From contig JAUWAU010000005.1 of NCBI GenBank assembly GCA_030601885.1, positions 216,354 through 280,353 of the forward strand: a stretch of 64,000 nucleotides of DNA, written 5' to 3'. Each line of letters opens with the position of its first letter. Position 1 is the first letter of the stretch. The notes under the pieces are model-generated. The model had not been told where the DNA came from. It did not search any database and worked only from the letters and a program-made list of their open reading frames with translations. Below are positions 53,151 through 61,586 of the stretch, in pieces. The translations under genes and the position numbers were made by a program. The DNA is from Armatimonadota bacterium (GTDB lineage Bacteria > Armatimonadota > Zipacnadia > JAUWAU01).

Positions 53151-55508
53151 CTAAGGCGCCTCGACGCCTGGACGACCTCGGACGGCGCGGCACACCGACG
53201 GAATGACCAGGACGAGGCCTGCCAGGACGAGAAGGCCCAGGACCTTGCAGGTCGCCATCAGGCCCAGCGCCGGAAGGCCGGCCAGCGTGACCAGCAGCGC
53301 GCCGAAGGCGGCGCCCAGCAGATCGGCAGCGTACAGGGCTGCTGCTATGCGGGCAGTGTCGGCGCCGCTGCGCGCCGTCAGCCCGATGGCCAGGGGGAAG
53401 GCGCACCCTCCGAGCGCGCCGGCCGTAAAGGCTACGGCCCCGAGCACCGTGTTCGCCAATGCCGGGCGGGCCTGCAGGAGCGTCAGAACCAGTGGCAATG
53501 CCAGGCACAGCCCGGTGAGGGCGGCGAGACACCCGGCGAACAGCAGCGCCGACAGCTTGGGACCGGCCCCCGTCCCCCACCGACCGCCGGCTGCTCCGGC
53601 CGCCAGCCCCGCCATGAAGAGCGTAGTGAGTATGCCGAGCTGGAAAAAGATGTAGCCGGCGATCACCTGAAAGGCGAAGAGCACGATCAGCGACACGCCC
53701 ATCTCCGCGAGGCCCGTTGCCGCGAGGGCGCCGACAACGGCGATGCTGTCGTAGCTCCGCCACCACCACAGGCTGCCGGCCAGGATGACGGCCGCCCCGA
53801 GGGCGATGCCCACGACCCACGCTGCGGCCCGGCCCACTGAGCCGAGGGCGTCGGCGAGGCCGGGGGAGAACTGGCGCACCCAGAGGCGCAGGAAGTAGTA
53901 GTACGTGATCGGGCGGAAGTCCTCGTTGGCCTGCGTGTGCTCGGCAGCCTGAAGGGCGGCCATGATCTGGTCGCGCCGGAACGGCAGCAGCTTCTCCCCG
54001 ATCCAGAACGGCGACATGAAGTCGCACTGCAGCTCGCGCGCCGCGAACCGCTGCGAGAGTAGATCGGGGTCGGCGCTGAGGATGCCCTCTTCGCGGGCGC
54101 AGAGGAAATGCGTCACCGCTCCGGGGATGACGAACACGTCGGCAAATGTGCCCTGCAGCGCTCTATAGACACTGGCGTGCAGAAGCTGGCGCGCGCCCGT
54201 GAGGAACGACTCTGACGACGAGAGATTCGTACAGAAGATGCCGCCGGGGCGCAGCGCCGCGGCGGCCTCGCGGAAGAACTGCTCGGTGTAGAACCGGTTC
54301 AGCATGGCGGTGTAGGGATCCGGGAGGCTCACCACGATGACGTCGTACTTCTGCGTCCTCTGCCTGATGAATCTTCGCCCATCCACGAAGTGCACGGTGA
54401 CACGGGGGTCGGCCAGCGGGCGTTTCAGCTCTTCCGGCAGGTGCGCTTCCGCCAGAGGCACCACGCGCGCGTCCAGCTCCACATAGTCGAGCTGCTCCAC
54501 GGGGTGCTGAAGCATCTGGCCCAGTGCTCCTCCGAGCCCACCGGACACCAGGAGCACGCGCCTCGGCTGCGGATGCTGAAGAAGGGTCAGGTGCGCCAGC
54601 TCCTCGTTGGCCTGCCAGTCCTCCGTGGTAAACATCAGCAGGCCGTCCTGAAAGAAGCTGCGCTGCGCGTCGGCGGCGGTGACGGCGAGGTTGCCGTAGC
54701 GCGAGTTCTCCGAGGCGACGAGTTCGAAACCTCGCCAGCGCGACGTGAGGGATGCCCAGGCCAGACGGTTTGCCGGGGGAAGAACGCCGGCGGCTGCAAG
54801 CAATGCAGCGACGGCCCCCGCCGTCACTCCAAACCCGATGCGAGCGGAGCCGGCCAGATGCGCGAGCGCCACGGCGCAGGCACACGCGGCATTGGCCGCT
54901 CCCAGCAGCAGTACGGCTCGCATCGGCTGGAGATGGTCCGCGAGCCAATAGTGGAAAAGAAGGCCTCCAAGCACAGCTCCCAGGGACTCGAGCACGTACA
55001 CGCGGCTGACCGCCGGGACGTGATCCGCACTGTTACCGGCTGCGCCCGCACTGGCACGCGCTATCGCGCAGCCAACGGCGAATTGCAGGCCAAGCAGGAC
55101 ACAGCAGGTGGAAAGCACCGCCGCGGCGCGCAGGAGGGTGGTCGCCGGTCCGACGACCTCGCCGGGGAACATGGCTCCGGCGCCCACGCGCCGGCTCAGA
55201 AACACCGCCACCGGCAACACAACGCCGACGAGGACCTGGATGACGACGAAGGTGCCATAGCCCGGGCGCCAACGCAGTATCAGCCCCCCGAGCGGTCCGC
55301 TGCCGAGCGCGACCAGGAGGAGCCAGTCAATGAGTATGAGGCCAATGCACAGCTCGTTGCCGAAGAAGGAGACGAGGAGCTCTCGCGTGAGGATTATCTG
55401 CAGTAGCAGCGAGGTGAAGCCGATGGCCGCGAGCGCTGTGAAGAACGCCAGCGGCTCTGCGGACCGTGCCCGGCGGGGCTGCGTCCTGTGTCGCTGAGCC
55501 CCACTCAC
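53151..55508 (-). CDS. Membrane protein with SpeE-like methyltransferase-fold domain
   Basis: A 785-residue protein: about seven N-terminal membrane helices (from ALAAIGFTSLLLQIILTREL), a central spermidine-synthase-like domain (about residues 245-500) and about six or seven C-terminal helices. The SpeE-like part has LLVSGGLGGALGQMLQ, DYVELDARVVPLAE and VSLPDPYTAMLNRFYTEQFF. The catalytic Asp of aminopropyltransferases (DSSDP) is replaced by Ser, so polyamine synthesis is doubtful. It lies last in the Memo-AMMECR1/DUF362/radical SAM operon. The start is a GTG at 55508. It may bind SAM or a related nucleotide at the membrane. Confidence 0.85.
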   Translation of the reverse strand: MSGAQRHRTQPRRARSAEPLAFFTALAAIGFTSLLLQIILTRELLVSFFGNELCIGLILIDWLLLVALGSGPLGGLILRWRPGYGTFVVIQVLVGVVLPVAVFLSRRVGAGAMFPGEVVGPATTLLRAAAVLSTCCVLLGLQFAVGCAIARASAGAAGNSADHVPAVSRVYVLESLGAVLGGLLFHYWLADHLQPMRAVLLLGAANAACACAVALAHLAGSARIGFGVTAGAVAALLAAAGVLPPANRLAWASLTSRWRGFELVASENSRYGNLAVTAADAQRSFFQDGLLMFTTEDWQANEELAHLTLLQHPQPRRVLLVSGGLGGALGQMLQHPVEQLDYVELDARVVPLAEAHLPEELKRPLADPRVTVHFVDGRRFIRQRTQKYDVIVVSLPDPYTAMLNRFYTEQFFREAAAALRPGGIFCTNLSSSESFLTGARQLLHASVYRALQGTFADVFVIPGAVTHFLCAREEGILSADPDLLSQRFAARELQCDFMSPFWIGEKLLPFRRDQIMAALQAAEHTQANEDFRPITYYYFLRLWVRQFSPGLADALGSVGRAAAWVVGIALGAAVILAGSLWWWRSYDSIAVVGALAATGLAEMGVSLIVLFAFQVIAGYIFFQLGILTTLFMAGLAAGAAGGRWGTGAGPKLSALLFAGCLAALTGLCLALPLVLTLLQARPALANTVLGAVAFTAGALGGCAFPLAIGLTARSGADTARIAAALYAADLLGAAFGALLVTLAGLPALGLMATCKVLGLLVLAGLVLVIPSVCRAVRGRPGVEAP

Positions 55509-55585
55509 TTATCGGCCCCCGTGTGCCGCAGGCCACCGGGCCGCCCAAGACGGGTGCGGCCCCCTGGCGGCCCACGTCGCGTACA

Positions 55586-56734
55586 TTAACTCCACACCCC
55601 GGGTATGTTGTGTCCGCAGTGCTTGCACTTGCCGTTATTCAGGTGGACGCCCACGACCTCGTACCACCGCCGTGCGACAACGATCTTGCCGCACCCGGGG
55701 CAGAAGGTGTTCTCGTACTTGTGCCCCGGCACGTTCCCCACGTACACGTAGCGCATGCCCGCCTCCCGGGCGATGGCGTGACAGCGCTCCAGGGTCTTCT
55801 GCGGCGTCGGCGGGAGATTCTTAAGCTGGTAGGCGGGCGTGAAGCGGGAGAAGTGGATCGGCACGTCCAGGCCGATCGCTTTGACCAACCAGCGGCACAT
55901 TGACTTGATCTGGGCCGCATCGTCGTTGAGCGTCGGCACCACGAGGTACACCAGCTCCAGCCACTTGCCCAGGGAGTGGACCAGCTTGATAGTGTCGAGC
56001 ACTGGGCGTAGCTCGGCGACGCAGTACTTCTTGTAGAACTCCTCGTTGAACCCCTTGAGATCGATCTTCACCGCGTCCAGGTGCTTGCACACCTCACGCA
56101 TCGGTTTCTCGTGGATGTAGCCGTTGGAGACCATGACGCTCTTGACGCCCTGCTTGTGCCCCTCGTAGGCCGTCTCGAGCATGAACTCGTAGAAGATCAC
56201 CGGCTCGCTGTACGTGTAGGCGATGATGGGGGCGTGGTACTTCACGGCGGAGCTGACCACGTCCTTGGGCGGCATGACGTAGACGCGTTCAATCTGCTCC
56301 GGGCGAGCTTGCGAGATCTCCCAGTTCTGGCAATCTTTGCAGTCCATGTTGCAGCCGGCGGTTGCGATGGAGAAGGCCCGGTCGCCCGGCAGGAAGTGGA
56401 AGAAGGGCTTCTTCTCGATGGGGTCGATGTTGAGCGCCACCACTTGGCCCCAGACGAGAGTGTAGTACGTCCCGTCCCGGTTCTCTCGGGCGCCGCAGAA
56501 GCCCCGCTCCCTATCGCCGACGACGCAATCCTTCGGGCACAGCGTGCATTTGATCTTCTTGCCGTCCAGCTTGTCGTAGTGCCGCGCCGGATAGAAGGTC
56601 AGCCGCGACTTCCCCGCGGCCGCCTGGGCCCGGCCGCCGGCGGACGCCGCTGCCGCGGCCGGACACAGGCCAAGGGCGATCCCGCGCCGCAGCGTCTCCC
56701 TGAACATCTCCCGCCGAGTCAGCTTCTCAGTCAT
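55586..56734 (-). CDS. amrS: AmmeMemoRadiSam system radical SAM enzyme with Tat-like leader
   Basis: A 382-residue radical SAM protein. A Cys-rich N-terminus (CTLCPKDCVVGDRERGFCGA) precedes the cluster motif CNMDCKDCQNW. Other family blocks are AYTYSEPVIFYEFML, SNGYIHEKPM, AVKIDLKGFNEEFYK and IHFSRFTPAYQL. The C-terminus has two more Cys pairs (FCPGCGKIV; CKHCGHNIPG). Residues 6-38 (TRREMFRETLRRGIALGLCP then Ala-rich) look like a Tat signal, unexpected for an enzyme needing SAM and flavodoxin. The ATG at 56734 is used; upstream frame is the palindromic repeat. AmrS co-occurs with Memo and AMMECR1 proteins, all present upstream. Confidence 0.9.
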   Translation of the reverse strand: MTEKLTRREMFRETLRRGIALGLCPAAAAASAGGRAQAAAGKSRLTFYPARHYDKLDGKKIKCTLCPKDCVVGDRERGFCGARENRDGTYYTLVWGQVVALNIDPIEKKPFFHFLPGDRAFSIATAGCNMDCKDCQNWEISQARPEQIERVYVMPPKDVVSSAVKYHAPIIAYTYSEPVIFYEFMLETAYEGHKQGVKSVMVSNGYIHEKPMREVCKHLDAVKIDLKGFNEEFYKKYCVAELRPVLDTIKLVHSLGKWLELVYLVVPTLNDDAAQIKSMCRWLVKAIGLDVPIHFSRFTPAYQLKNLPPTPQKTLERCHAIAREAGMRYVYVGNVPGHKYENTFCPGCGKIVVARRWYEVVGVHLNNGKCKHCGHNIPGVWS

Positions 56735-56755
56735 AGCACATGGCGCCCCAAACAA

Positions 56756-56833
56756 GGGTGGCACGGGTAGCTTGCTACCCGTGGGTTCGGGCTGCCCGCA
56801 GACACACGGCTTGACGAGCAAGCCGTGCCACCC
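56756..56833. repeat. Mosaic palindromic repeat, copy C
   Basis: Outer 11-bp inverted repeat GGGTGGCACGG (56756-56766) / CCGTGCCACCC (56823-56833) enclosing two hairpins: CACGGGTAGC-TT-GCTACCCGTG (56762-56783) and CACGGCTTG-ACGAG-CAAGCCGTG (56805-56827). The second hairpin is the outer hairpin of copy A without its insert. It lies between the DUF362 and amrS genes, in the amrS leader. Confidence 0.8.
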
Positions 56834-56876
56834 GGTCCCTTAGACAATGATAGCTCCGCTGAAGTCCCTCCTACGG

Positions 56877-58019
56877 CTAGACCGTCACCGAAGCCTCCAC
56901 AAGCTCTATGTTCTCCAGGCGATCGGTGCCCAACCGGTGGTCCGCATCGGCCGCCGTCGCGATGTACGTCGGTGCCCGCTCCTGGCTGCTGATGGGCTCC
57001 AGGCCCTTCTCCTTACGCAGATCCTCGATAATCCGCAGCCCCATCGCATCCAGAGCGACCGGATCGGTGCTCACCAGAATGGCGCCATAGGGCACCGTCG
57101 TCCGAGGCTTGTATGCCGGACCGCCCTCATAGCAGACCATCAGCGCGTCGCAAACGGTGATGCGCTGCTTGTTTCGCAGCACCGGCGCACAGTTGATGTC
57201 GGCGATGTGCGGATCGCAGTGGTCGGTGTGGAGCTTGTTGGGGTTGTTTATCGACCCGAAGTGGTTCTTCAGCGCGCACGTGATGCCGGCGCCGTCGTGG
57301 TCCTTGAGTATCGGCGCGTTCACGATGGCGCTGCACTGCTGCGAGATGATGCGGCTGAAGCAGGACCCCGTAGACATGACGACGGTGGGCTCTGTATCGT
57401 ATCCCACAGCATCGGTGCCGTAACACTGTGGGCCTGCCCGTCCGCTCCGCACGCCGCGCATCCTGATGGTGAAGCCGCACTCCTGCAGCTCGCTCGTCAT
57501 CCTGTCGTAGATGATTATGCGGTCTGCATCTACCCCGGCTCGGCGCATGCCGTCCACGATGTGATCCACGAGCGCCGGGTGGGTGCAGAGCGATGCTCCG
57601 CCGAGGCAGTTCACCTTTATGGCCACGATGTCGCGCGGCTCCACATACGTCCGCCATGCGTCCGCCGGCGAGTCGGCGCCGGAGACCTTCCGCATGGCCG
57701 TCTCGAGCATGGCCGCCACAACCTCCCCATTGACCCGCCCCGCGGCATCCAGCGCCCTCGTGTCCCGCACCACCACCACACGTGATCTCCCCGATGTGTC
57801 CGGGTTGGCGCCCGGAGGGGCGCTCACAGCGCGCGATGTGCGGGCACTCACGTCCCGTGCCTGCACGTCTGGGCCCTCTCGTCCACAGCCCACGAGCGCC
57901 GCGGCCATCCCGGCCGCGGCCGAGAGCAGCCGTCGCCTGGCCCTCCGGGGAGAGAGCGTGGTCCGTAGAGACCGTGCCGCCTCGACAGACCGCGCGTGAT
58001 CATCGTCCTTCTTGCCCAT
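56877..58019 (-). CDS. DUF362 lipoprotein
   Basis: A 380-residue exported protein. A basic n-region with RRARRRLLSAAAGMAAALVGC forms a lipoprotein signal with lipobox LVGC at about residues 35-38, so the mature form is membrane-tethered. The DUF362 core (about residues 85-340) has DIVAIKVNCLGG, HPALVDHIVDGMRRAG, RIIIYDR, IVNAPILKDHDGAGITCALK and VSTDPVALDAMG. No ferredoxin motif is present. DUF362 proteins have no established reaction; some relatives carry Fe-S clusters. It follows the Memo-AMMECR1 gene by 5 bases and precedes amrS in one operon. Confidence 0.87.
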   Translation of the reverse strand: MGKKDDDHARSVEAARSLRTTLSPRRARRRLLSAAAGMAAALVGCGREGPDVQARDVSARTSRAVSAPPGANPDTSGRSRVVVVRDTRALDAAGRVNGEVVAAMLETAMRKVSGADSPADAWRTYVEPRDIVAIKVNCLGGASLCTHPALVDHIVDGMRRAGVDADRIIIYDRMTSELQECGFTIRMRGVRSGRAGPQCYGTDAVGYDTEPTVVMSTGSCFSRIISQQCSAIVNAPILKDHDGAGITCALKNHFGSINNPNKLHTDHCDPHIADINCAPVLRNKQRITVCDALMVCYEGGPAYKPRTTVPYGAILVSTDPVALDAMGLRIIEDLRKEKGLEPISSQERAPTYIATAADADHRLGTDRLENIELVEASVTV

Positions 58020-58024
58020 CGTCA

Positions 58025-59569
58025 CTATCCGGCCGTCCTCTGGGAGTGGCCGAGGTCTTGCTCCGAGAAGCTCTGCGTCGTGAAGACATACAGCTTCGCC
58101 CCGTCGCGCCAGGCATTCGGGCTTATCCCGGCCTTCTTCCGGCACAGCGAGGTGAGCATCTGCTCCCGTGTCCACCCCTGCTCCGTGGCTACTTTGGGCA
58201 GATACACCCCCCGACGCAGTCCCTGCACCACGATGACGCCATGCTCCCCGACGCGAATCTCGCTGGGCGAGGCCACCGGGCGGATGGGAGAAAGCACTTC
58301 GATGGTGATTTCGATATCCTTGAGCTCCTCGGCGCGCACCGGGGGGAAGCGCGGATCGCGCGTCGCCGCCTTGATCGCCATGTTCTGCACCTGCTCTATG
58401 AGTGGCGCGTCTGGTTCGAAGCAGCCAATGCAGCCGCGGAGCAGCCCCTGCTTTTTCAGCGTCACGAAGACGGCGCGGGGTTCCGTGAGCGCCGGATCCT
58501 GCCTGTCCGCAGCCGGGCGTTGCCCGCGGGCGAGCGCTGCCTCCAGGGTCCGCCGCGCCACGCGCAGCAGCTCGCCTTGCTGCGCGCTGGTGAGCTTGCG
58601 TTCGGAGATGGCCACGGCGCAGTAGCCGACGCATTGGCTGCGCATCGCGGGATCGGCATCGCCCGAATTGGCGTACTTGAGTACCGTGACGGTGTTTGCC
58701 CCGAGGCGCCTTGCCGCATCCATCACGATGACGACGGGCGCGAAGCCACAGAGCGTGCATCCGAGATTCGCCACGCCCCGGCCCATCAACTCGCGGTCGG
58801 CGGCGAAGACCTTGGCAACGTCGAAGCTCTTGATGGCTTCGAGCGTTGCCTTATCGACGGCATTCGCCTCATCGTACACAGGATAGTGGGACATGTCGGT
58901 GCTGGCAATGAGCAGGACGTTCTGTCCCGCAAGCGCACAAGCCAGCGTCTCGGCTATCGCAGCACACGCGTCCGCCGAGCGGTCCCACACGACGATGGGA
59001 AGGAGTTTGAAGTCACCCAAGACGACCTGCAGGAACGGTACCTGCACCTCGAGGGAGTGCTCCCGCTCGTGCGCCCTCCCGGAGGGGGAAAACGCCCGAC
59101 TTGCTCTGGCCAGCTTGGTGCACAACGCCGTGTCGATGGGCACCATTCCAAGCGGCGTCCGCCAGGCGTCGGCATCCGTGAGCGCCGCGCCTCGGAAGTA
59201 CTCGCCGTGACTGGGGCCGACGATGACCACGGTGTCGAAGCTCTGGCCCTTGAGGCATTTGTACGCGTGGGCCATGACATCGCCGCAGTACTCGTAGCCG
59301 GCGTGCGGTGCAATGAGAGCGACCAGCCTCCCGGGCAAGTCCGCCGCCTGCGCGCGCCCCAGGTGGCCCCGCACGGCCTTCTCAAGCGTCTCCCTGTTCG
59401 CCGGATAGAAGCCGAACCCTGATGGCCCAGCCACGGCCGGCTCGCGCACCGTAAGCGGCCGTGCCACCGGCCTTTGGTCGGTGGCTTTAGGCCGTTCGCG
59501 CGAGGCGACGAAGGCCGCGGCTGTGCCGAGGGCCACAATGCCTGCCAGCGCCGCAATGGTCCTCCTCAT
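58025..59569 (-). CDS. Exported Memo-AMMECR1 fusion protein
   Basis: A 514-residue fusion of the two non-radical AmmeMemoRadiSam components. A signal peptide (TIAALAGIVALGTAAAFVAS) leads to a Memo domain (about residues 45-300) with the metal ligands in IAPHAGYEYCG, VGPSHGEYFRG and GCTLCGFAPV (His, His, Cys). An AMMECR1 domain (about 325-505) has GLLRGCIGCFEP, DPRFPPVRAEEL and ISPNAWRDGAKLYVFTTQSF. The reaction is unknown; Memo belongs to a dioxygenase-like fold. The signal peptide places it outside the cytoplasm. It has its own promoter at 59653-59681 and heads an operon with DUF362 and amrS. Confidence 0.9.
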   Translation of the reverse strand: MRRTIAALAGIVALGTAAAFVASRERPKATDQRPVARPLTVREPAVAGPSGFGFYPANRETLEKAVRGHLGRAQAADLPGRLVALIAPHAGYEYCGDVMAHAYKCLKGQSFDTVVIVGPSHGEYFRGAALTDADAWRTPLGMVPIDTALCTKLARASRAFSPSGRAHEREHSLEVQVPFLQVVLGDFKLLPIVVWDRSADACAAIAETLACALAGQNVLLIASTDMSHYPVYDEANAVDKATLEAIKSFDVAKVFAADRELMGRGVANLGCTLCGFAPVVIVMDAARRLGANTVTVLKYANSGDADPAMRSQCVGYCAVAISERKLTSAQQGELLRVARRTLEAALARGQRPAADRQDPALTEPRAVFVTLKKQGLLRGCIGCFEPDAPLIEQVQNMAIKAATRDPRFPPVRAEELKDIEITIEVLSPIRPVASPSEIRVGEHGVIVVQGLRRGVYLPKVATEQGWTREQMLTSLCRKKAGISPNAWRDGAKLYVFTTQSFSEQDLGHSQRTAG

Positions 59570-59652
59570 GGTGACCGCCCACCTTCAGAGCCGCCGACGA
59601 CCGCGCCCCGTCTGCGCGGTCCGTGCATCCACCGCCTCCGTGTCTGGAGCCC

Positions 59653-59681
59653 ATTCTAACAGTGCGTCAAGCGCGCGTCAA
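59653..59681 (-). promoter_or_regulatory. Promoter of the Memo-AMMECR1/DUF362/amrS operon
   Basis: Minus-strand TTGACG (59681-59676), 17-bp spacer, TAGAAT (59658-59653). It lies about 85 bases upstream of the ATG at 59569. Confidence 0.7.
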
Positions 59682-59754
59682 CGCGACCCGAAGTATGCTG
59701 GATCACCTATCAGGCCGCGCCGCTCGCCCGCGGAGAACGATGGCTCTGTCGTCT

Positions 59755-61455
59755 TCAGGAGGTGTCCGCGTGGAGCAGTTCGACAATCCGTTGCTCGATG
59801 TCGTCGGGGATTGTGTCGCCCTGGTGGGCGATGACGCCGGAACGATCGATGAGGAAGAAACGCGGCATGTCCAACGTGTCGTACTTCTCGGAGAGCTCGG
59901 AGCTATCGATGCCAACCAGCACCGTGTACCGCAAGCCTTTGCGCTTCGCCGTATCATCGACGTCGTCAGTAGTGTCGCCGATATTGACCCCGATGATCTC
60001 CAGGCCGCTATCGTGATACTCCGCGTGAACCCGACGCAGCGTCGGCACCTCGTCCATGGACTTCCCGTCATACGAGGCCCAGAACGTCACGAGTACCACG
60101 TTGCCGCGATAGTCCGACAGCGATACCGCCACGCCGGCGGGCGTGGGCAAGGTGAAGTCAGGTGCGATCATCCCCGTCTCATCGCCAACCCGCGGCTCTG
60201 GCTCCGTCGCTGCCTCGCGCGCGCTCGCGTCCCGCGTGAGCGCTGCGGTGATCTGCTCGTCAATGTCCTCCGGAATCATCCCGCCCCGGTAGACGATCAC
60301 GCCAGAGCGATCGATGAGCAAGTTCAGCGGCAGACCCGGGACGGTATACTTCTCCCCCAGCTCGGGAGTGCCCGCGGCAACCAGCAGCATGTATGGGATG
60401 CTCTCTTGCTGCGCGATCGTGGCAACCACTGCTGCATTGTCGGTAGCGTTGATCCCGACGACCTCAAAGCCTTGGTCGTGATACTCATCGTACAGTCGCC
60501 GGAGCTCGGGCATCTCTTCCATGCAGGCGACACACCATGACGCCCAAAATGTGAGGAAAACCACCTTCCCCCGGTAGTCCGAGAGCGACACGGGTGTCCC
60601 ATCGGGCGCCGGCAAGGTGAAGTTCGGGGCGGCCATGCCCTCCTGGTCGCCGACCTCTGCCGCCGGCTGAGGCGCCACGAGCGGCTCGCCCCCCTGGTCG
60701 GGAGTCTGCGCAACGATGGGCTGTGGCAGCGTCGTTACCGCTGCCGTGCCATAGCTGAGGCGGCCGGCGTAGAAGAAGAAGTACGCGCCCAGGGCCACCA
60801 TGACCCAGCCCATGCCGTGCTTGATCTTGTCCATCCATTGACCGGACTTGGGCAGGGCGGTCAACAAGCCGGCAAAAGTCCCGGCCAGAACGACGAGCAC
60901 ACTCACGCCGATGCCAAAAGCAAACAGCAAAGTAATGCCGTACAGCAGGTTCTGGCCCGCGGCCACAAAGGCCAAGATCACCAGAAGCACGGGGGCCGCG
61001 CAGGAAGCCGGTATCAGCGCGAAGACTGCTCCGGCGGCAAGGGCATGCACATGCCCGCCGCCGAAACGCTTCGCGTACAGGCCTTGAAAGCTGCTCGGCA
61101 GCTCTATGACGAACACATCGAGCATCGAGAGGCCCATGAGCAGACAGACGGCGCCGATGAAGCCCTGGGCGTACGGATTAGCGGTGATCTGGCCGAACAT
61201 CCGGCCACTGAGGGCCGCGAAAGCGCCGAGCCCGGCGTACATGAGGGCCATTCCGAGGCCGTAGACGAGGGAGAGCGAAAAGGCACGCCGGCGGCTCCCG
61301 GCTGCACGGGCGCCAACGAAGGCCACGGTGGGACCGAGGACCGGATACACGCACGGCGTGAAGCTTATGAGCACGCCCGCGGCCAGAGCGATGGGTATCG
61401 CCAACAGCGGGGAAGACGACATATACTGCTCCAGCGATCCGGTCAGGCCTTCCAT
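59755..61455 (-). CDS. DsbD/CcdA-like thiol-redox membrane protein with two TlpA-type domains
   Basis: A 566-residue protein. The N-terminal ~230 residues are a CcdA/DsbD-beta-type electron-transfer channel with its two Cys in SFTPCVYPVLGP and IPASCAAPVLL. A first TlpA/redoxin domain (about 270-410) has the active site ASWCVACMEEMPEL. A second one (about 425-560) is clearly homologous but has ASYDGKSMDEVPTL in place of the CxxC, so it is redox-dead. It moves reducing equivalents to the periplasm for disulfide reduction or cytochrome c maturation. It lies between the two Memo genes. Confidence 0.9.
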   Translation of the reverse strand: MEGLTGSLEQYMSSSPLLAIPIALAAGVLISFTPCVYPVLGPTVAFVGARAAGSRRRAFSLSLVYGLGMALMYAGLGAFAALSGRMFGQITANPYAQGFIGAVCLLMGLSMLDVFVIELPSSFQGLYAKRFGGGHVHALAAGAVFALIPASCAAPVLLVILAFVAAGQNLLYGITLLFAFGIGVSVLVVLAGTFAGLLTALPKSGQWMDKIKHGMGWVMVALGAYFFFYAGRLSYGTAAVTTLPQPIVAQTPDQGGEPLVAPQPAAEVGDQEGMAAPNFTLPAPDGTPVSLSDYRGKVVFLTFWASWCVACMEEMPELRRLYDEYHDQGFEVVGINATDNAAVVATIAQQESIPYMLLVAAGTPELGEKYTVPGLPLNLLIDRSGVIVYRGGMIPEDIDEQITAALTRDASAREAATEPEPRVGDETGMIAPDFTLPTPAGVAVSLSDYRGNVVLVTFWASYDGKSMDEVPTLRRVHAEYHDSGLEIIGVNIGDTTDDVDDTAKRKGLRYTVLVGIDSSELSEKYDTLDMPRFFLIDRSGVIAHQGDTIPDDIEQRIVELLHADTS

Positions 61456-61586
61456 TAGCGCTTACCCGCCTCGCCGCTCACTTGCCTACGGCGCCCGGCG
61501 CCGCACGAAACACCCAGCGCGCCTGCGCCACACCGTCAATATGTGGTTTCCCACGCGCACGCATCGCCTACTGTGGCCGGCTTCAC

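Noticed and set aside
57782..59422. 546-codon plus-strand frame
   Set aside because: Antisense to the Memo-AMMECR1 gene; amino-acid composition is that of a shadow frame.
61456..61586. Promoter TTGACG with a -10 upstream of the DsbD/TlpA-like gene
   Set aside because: A TTGACG exists on the minus strand, but the hexamer 17 bases on (TGGGTG) is not a credible -10.
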